Shown here: positions 6,806 through 10,207 of the stretch, piece by piece
How the letters are laid out: every line of letters begins with the position of its first letter
Numbering within the stretch: the stretch's first letter is position 1
Source: Bacteroidales bacterium UBA7574
GTDB taxonomy: Bacteria > Bacteroidota > Bacteroidia > Bacteroidales > Paludibacteraceae
Assembly (NCBI GenBank): GCA_002479035.1
Contig: DLLA01000063.1
Location: forward strand, 1,133-11,339
DNA: 10,207 bases
Reading direction: 5' to 3'
Notes under the pieces: model-generated
Told to the model about the DNA's origin: nothing
Databases searched by the model: none
What the model saw: the letters and a program-made list of their open reading frames with translations, nothing else
Position numbers and translations under genes: made by a program

Positions 6806-9800
6806 GCTTCCAGCCTACCGTGACACTGTTTGTATTTCTTGCCCGATCCGCAGGGACATGGGTCATTGGGGCGCGGCTTCTTCTCCACGTGGATAGGTTC
6901 GGGGCGTTGCATCTCGCGCGTGTCGCGTCCTGCTGCAGCCGATTGTCCGCTGGCAGCGGCTGCCCGACTGACGGCATCCTTTTGGGTGCGGTAGCGTGAG
7001 TAGTCCTGACGCTGCTCCTGTGCCTGACGCACCTCCTGCGGGTCGCGGGTAGGTATCTGTCCGCGAAGCAAGATAGCGATAGCACGGCGGTTGAAGCGGT
7101 CCAACATCTGCTTGAAGATATTGAAGGACTCCAGTTTATATATAAGGAGCGGGTCTTTCTGCTCGTAGGAGGCGTTCTGAACCGACTGCTTGAGGTCGTC
7201 CAGCTGGCGGAGATGCTCTTTCCACTCGTCGTCGATGACGTAGAGCACCATGCGCTTCTCGAACTCGCGCACTACCTCGCGGCTGTCGCTTTCGGCTGCT
7301 GCCTTGAGGTTGACGGCAATGTTATAGACACGCTTGCCGTCGGTGATAGGGATGAGGATGTTCTCGTACATCGCGCCGCGCTCCTCGTACACCTTCTTGA
7401 TGACAGGGTCAGCCACCTTTTGCAGCGTCTCCATGCGGCGTTTGAAGGTGTCCATAGCGGCTTCTGCCAGTTGCTCAGCCAATGCGCTTTCGCGTGCGCT
7501 CTTGAAGGAATCCTCGTCGAAAGGCACCTCCATGGCGAACACCTGCATGACGTCGAACTGCAGCCCCTCATAGTCCATGGCTTCGCGTGCGTCGGCAATG
7601 ATAGCCTCGGCGGTGTCGTAAATCATGTTGGTGATGTCCACGCCGATACGCTCACCCATCAAGGCGTGATGACGCTTGGCATAGATGACATTGCGCTGCT
7701 GGTTCATCACATCGTCGTACTCAATCAGACGCTTGCGGATACCGAAGTTGTTCTCCTCCACCTTCTTCTGCGCACGCTCAATGGAGTTGGAAATCATAGA
7801 GTGCTCAATCATCTCGCCGTCCTTGAAGCCCATCTTGTCCATAACGCCTGCCAGACGGTCGGAGCCGAACATACGCATCAGGTCGTCCTCCATGCTGACA
7901 TAGAAGACGCTGCTACCCGGGTCGCCTTGACGTCCTGCACGTCCGCGCAACTGGCGGTCCACACGACGGCTCTCGTGACGCTCGGTGCCTATGATGGCAA
8001 GACCGCCCGCAGCCTTTACTTCGGGGGTGAGTTTGATATCGGTACCACGACCTGCCATGTTGGTGGCGATAGTTACTACGCCCGAGCGACCTGCCTGCGC
8101 CACAATCTCCGCCTCACGCTGGTGCAACTTGGCGTTCAACACATTGTGCGGTATCTTGCGGAGGTTCAACATTCGGCTCAGCAACTCGCTGATTTCCACG
8201 CTGGTAGTACCTACCAACACAGGACGCCCTGCGCCCACGAGTGCCACAATCTCGTCGATGACGGCGTTGTACTTCTCGCGCTTGGTGCGGTAGATACGGT
8301 CGTTCATATCGATACGCGCAATGGGCTTGTTGGTCGGGATAACCACCACGTCCAACTTGTAGATGTTCCAGAACTCGCCCGCCTCCGTCTCGGCGGTACC
8401 GGTCATACCCGCCAGCTTCTTGTACATACGGAAGTAGTTCTGCAATGTGATGGTGGCAAAGGTCTGTGTGGCCCCCTCCACTTTCACATTCTCTTTCGCC
8501 TCCACCGCCTGGTGCAAGCCGTCCGACCAGCGACGCCCTTCCATCACACGGCCGGTCTGCTCATCGACAATCTTCACTTGGTTGTCGTCGATGATATAAT
8601 CCACGTCCTTTTCGAAGAGGGTGTATGCCTTAAGTAACTGATGTACAGTGTGTACGCGCTCGGACTTGATGCTGTAGTTGGTCAGCACCTCGTCTTTCTT
8701 CGCCTGCTTCTCCTCAGCGGAGATTGGCATTTTCTCTATCTCGGCTATCTCGCTGCCGACATCGGGGAGTACGAAGAACTGCGGGTCTTCGGTGTTACCC
8801 GTCAAGGTGTCTATACCCTTGTCTGTCAGTTCGATAGTCTTGTTTTTCTCGTCGATTACGAAGTAGAGTTCGTCGGTCGCCACGTGCATATTGCGCTCGT
8901 TGTCCTGCATATAGAATTCCTCCGTCTTTTGCAGACGCACCTTGATGCCGGGCTCGCTCAGATACTTGATGAGCGCCTTGTTTTTGGGCATACCTTTGAA
9001 CGAGCGGAACAACGCCAACTCACCCGCTTCGCGCTCTTTGGCATCGGTGCTGCCCATCTTAGCCTTCGCCTCGGTCAGCAGTTTGGTGGTCAGGGTCTGT
9101 TGGGTGCGTACCAACAACTCCACGCGGTGCTTGTACTCGTCGTACATCTGGTCTTCGCCCTTGGGTATCGGACCGCTGATAATCAACGGAGTACGGGCAT
9201 CGTCAATCAATACGGAGTCCACCTCATCGACGATGGCGTAGTTGTGCCCGCGCTGCACGAGGTCGGCGGGGTTGGTAGCCATATTGTCGCGGAGGTAGTC
9301 GAAACCGAACTCGTTGTTGGTACCAAACGTAATATCGCACGCATAAGCGCGACGCCGCTCGTCGCTGTTGGGCTTGTACTTGTCGATGCAATCCACCGTC
9401 AGACCGTGGAACATATAGAGCGGCCCCATCCACTCGGAGTCACGCTTGGCGAGGTAGTCGTTCACCGTTACGATATGCACACCCTCGTGCGTGAGTGCGT
9501 TGAGGAACACGGGCAGCGTAGCCACCAGTGTCTTACCCTCACCCGTCGCCATCTCGGCTATCTTGCCTTGGTGAAGTACCACACCACCAATCAGTTGCAC
9601 ATCATAGTGCACCATATCCCACACGATTTCGTTGCCGCCTGCTGTCCAGTGGTTGTGGTAGATGGCCTTGTCGCCGTCAATCTCCACGAAGTCGAAGCGC
9701 GGGTCTGCCGCGAGGTCACGGTCCATCTGCGTAGCGGTCACCGCTATCTGCTCATTCTCGGCAAAGCGGTGTGCGGTGCTCTTCACGATGGCAAACGCCT

Positions 9801-10125
9801 CGGGCAGGATGTCGTTGAGGGTCTTGTTGTAGTCCTCCTGGATATCCTTTTCCAACTTGTCCACCTCGTCGTACACTTTCTCGCGCTGGTCTATCTCCAG
9901 TCCCTCGATGCCTGCTTTCAACTCTTTGATACGGGCTTTTTTGTCTGCCACTTGGTCTTGGATACGCTGCATCAACGCCCCGCTGCGCGCACGCAACTCG
10001 TCATTGCTCAGCGCGTCAATCTCCGTATAGGCGGCTTTTATCTTCTCCACATACGGCGCAATGGCGCGCATATCTTTCTGCGCCTTGTTGCCGAACAGTT
10101 TCGTAATGATTTCAATAAAATTCAT
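6802..10125 (-). CDS. secA: preprotein translocase ATPase SecA
   Basis: Cytosolic and membrane-associated ATPase that drives preproteins through SecYEG. With ATG at 10125 the protein has 1,107 residues. Landmarks: Walker A MATGEGKT (192-199), Walker B region [16 protein letters not shown] (from ~299), [10 protein letters not shown] (688-697), [15 protein letters not shown] (724-738), the scaffold motif [16 protein letters not shown] (~967-982), and a C-terminal zinc-binding SEC-C motif [13 protein letters not shown] with Cys1090, Cys1092, Cys1101 and His1102. It is ~200 residues longer than the 901-residue E. coli protein: Walker A sits ~90 residues later because of a charged helical insertion (about 50-115), and another insertion lies at ~370-410. 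The frame continues 19 codons further upstream, but those residues are polar and unlike SecA N-termini, whereas [14 protein letters not shown] fits, so ATG 10125 is chosen. The TGA stop overlaps lgt. Confidence 0.97.
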   Translation of the reverse strand: MNFIEIITKLFGNKAQKDMRAIAPYVEKIKAAYTEIDALSNDELRARSGALMQRIQDQVADKKARIKELKAGIEGLEIDQREKVYDEVDKLEKDIQEDYNKTLNDILPEAFAIVKSTAHRFAENEQIAVTATQMDRDLAADPRFDFVEIDGDKAIYHNHWTAGGNEIVWDMVHYDVQLIGGVVLHQGKIAEMATGEGKTLVATLPVFLNALTHEGVHIVTVNDYLAKRDSEWMGPLYMFHGLTVDCIDKYKPNSDERRRAYACDITFGTNNEFGFDYLRDNMATNPADLVQRGHNYAIVDEVDSVLIDDARTPLIISGPIPKGEDQMYDEYKHRVELLVRTQQTLTTKLLTEAKAKMGSTDAKEREAGELALFRSFKGMPKNKALIKYLSEPGIKVRLQKTEEFYMQDNERNMHVATDELYFVIDEKNKTIELTDKGIDTLTGNTEDPQFFVLPDVGSEIAEIEKMPISAEEKQAKKDEVLTNYSIKSERVHTVHQLLKAYTLFEKDVDYIIDDNQVKIVDEQTGRVMEGRRWSDGLHQAVEAKENVKVEGATQTFATITLQNYFRMYKKLAGMTGTAETEAGEFWNIYKLDVVVIPTNKPIARIDMNDRIYRTKREKYNAVIDEIVALVGAGRPVLVGTTSVEISELLSRMLNLRKIPHNVLNAKLHQREAEIVAQAGRSGVVTIATNMAGRGTDIKLTPEVKAAGGLAIIGTERHESRRVDRQLRGRAGRQGDPGSSVFYVSMEDDLMRMFGSDRLAGVMDKMGFKDGEMIEHSMISNSIERAQKKVEENNFGIRKRLIEYDDVMNQQRNVIYAKRHHALMGERIGVDITNMIYDTAEAIIADAREAMDYEGLQFDVMQVFAMEVPFDEDSFKSARESALAEQLAEAAMDTFKRRMETLQKVADPVIKKVYEERGAMYENILIPITDGKRVYNIAVNLKAAAESDSREVVREFEKRMVLYVIDDEWKEHLRQLDDLKQSVQNASYEQKDPLLIYKLESFNIFKQMLDRFNRRAIAILLRGQIPTRDPQEVRQAQEQRQDYSRYRTQKDAVSRAAAASGQSAAAGRDTREMQRPEPIHVEKKPRPNDPCPCGSGKKYKQCHGRLEA

Positions 10126-10190
10126 ATCGTTAGTTTGATTAGTTTCACGACCATTATCCATCAGCCTTTGATTCCGACCCAATTAGCCTG

Positions 10191-10198
10191 CAAATGTA
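10191..10198 (-). promoter_or_regulatory. probable -7 promoter element upstream of secA (TACATTTG)
   Basis: Read on the - strand, TACATTTG matches the Bacteroidetes -7 consensus TAnnTTTG. It lies 66 bases upstream of the secA ATG, so transcription would begin near 10184-10188 and give a leader of about 60 bases. The -33 element would fall beyond the right edge and cannot be checked. The leader just before the ATG is A-rich (AAACTAATCAAACTAACGAT) with no Shine-Dalgarno sequence, as usual in this phylum. Confidence 0.6.
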
Positions 10199-10207
10199 CA
10201 ACTTTTT

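Noticed and set aside
5987..6823. 278-codon open frame on the + strand opposite lgt
   Set aside because: It overlaps lgt almost completely and the secA/lgt junction; Lgt motifs fix the coding strand as minus.
7213..8637. 474-codon open frame on the + strand opposite secA
   Set aside because: It is antisense to conserved SecA, His/Val/Leu-rich with no domain or plausible start context; explained by codon bias of the real gene.
10126..10182. 19 extra N-terminal codons for SecA
   Set aside because: The residues ([19 protein letters not shown]) are unlike SecA N-termini, and the region lies just downstream of the promoter-like element and looks like untranslated leader.

Overview
This window is chromosomal housekeeping DNA from a member of the Bacteroidota, most likely order Bacteroidales and plausibly Prevotellaceae or a relative. 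The grounds are a moderately GC-rich coding sequence, an ExbB-ExbD-TonB cluster of the Bacteroidetes type, a DUF3078 outer-membrane protein, a SecA of about 1,100 residues with the N-terminal extension typical of the phylum, no clear Shine-Dalgarno sequences, and two matches to the Bacteroidetes -7 promoter element TAnnTTTG. The family was judged from memory of protein families, not from a search. Nothing suggests plasmid, phage, CRISPR or transposon origin.

Layout on the + strand. Positions 1-2356 carry a tightly packed series: the 3' part of exbB (its start lies off the window), exbD, a TonB/TolA-like energy transducer that begins with GTG inside the exbD stop, and a DJ-1/PfpI-family protein. 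A DUF3078 predicted outer-membrane protein follows (2390-3520), possibly with its own promoter. A 96-base AT-rich stretch of inverted and direct repeats (3529-3624) separates it from the next block. That block has a small coiled-coil protein (3633-3920), ZapA (3917-4210, again a GTGA overlap) and ribonuclease Y (4238-5773). A strong hairpin at 5810-5847 sits between this block and the converging genes.

Layout on the - strand. Read from right to left, a promoter-like element at 10191-10198 precedes secA (10125 to 6802). Its TGA stop overlaps the ATG of lgt (6805 to 5894) in an ATGA junction. This gives a secA-lgt transcription unit that ends at the same hairpin as rny.

Functionally the window combines envelope energy transduction (ExbB-ExbD-TonB), envelope biogenesis (SecA export, Lgt lipoprotein lipidation, a predicted outer-membrane barrel), cell division (ZapA and a possible ZapB-like partner) and RNA turnover (RNase Y). 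I found no clearly undescribed system. The least characterised items are the coiled-coil protein coupled to zapA, the DUF3078 protein and the AT-rich repeat.
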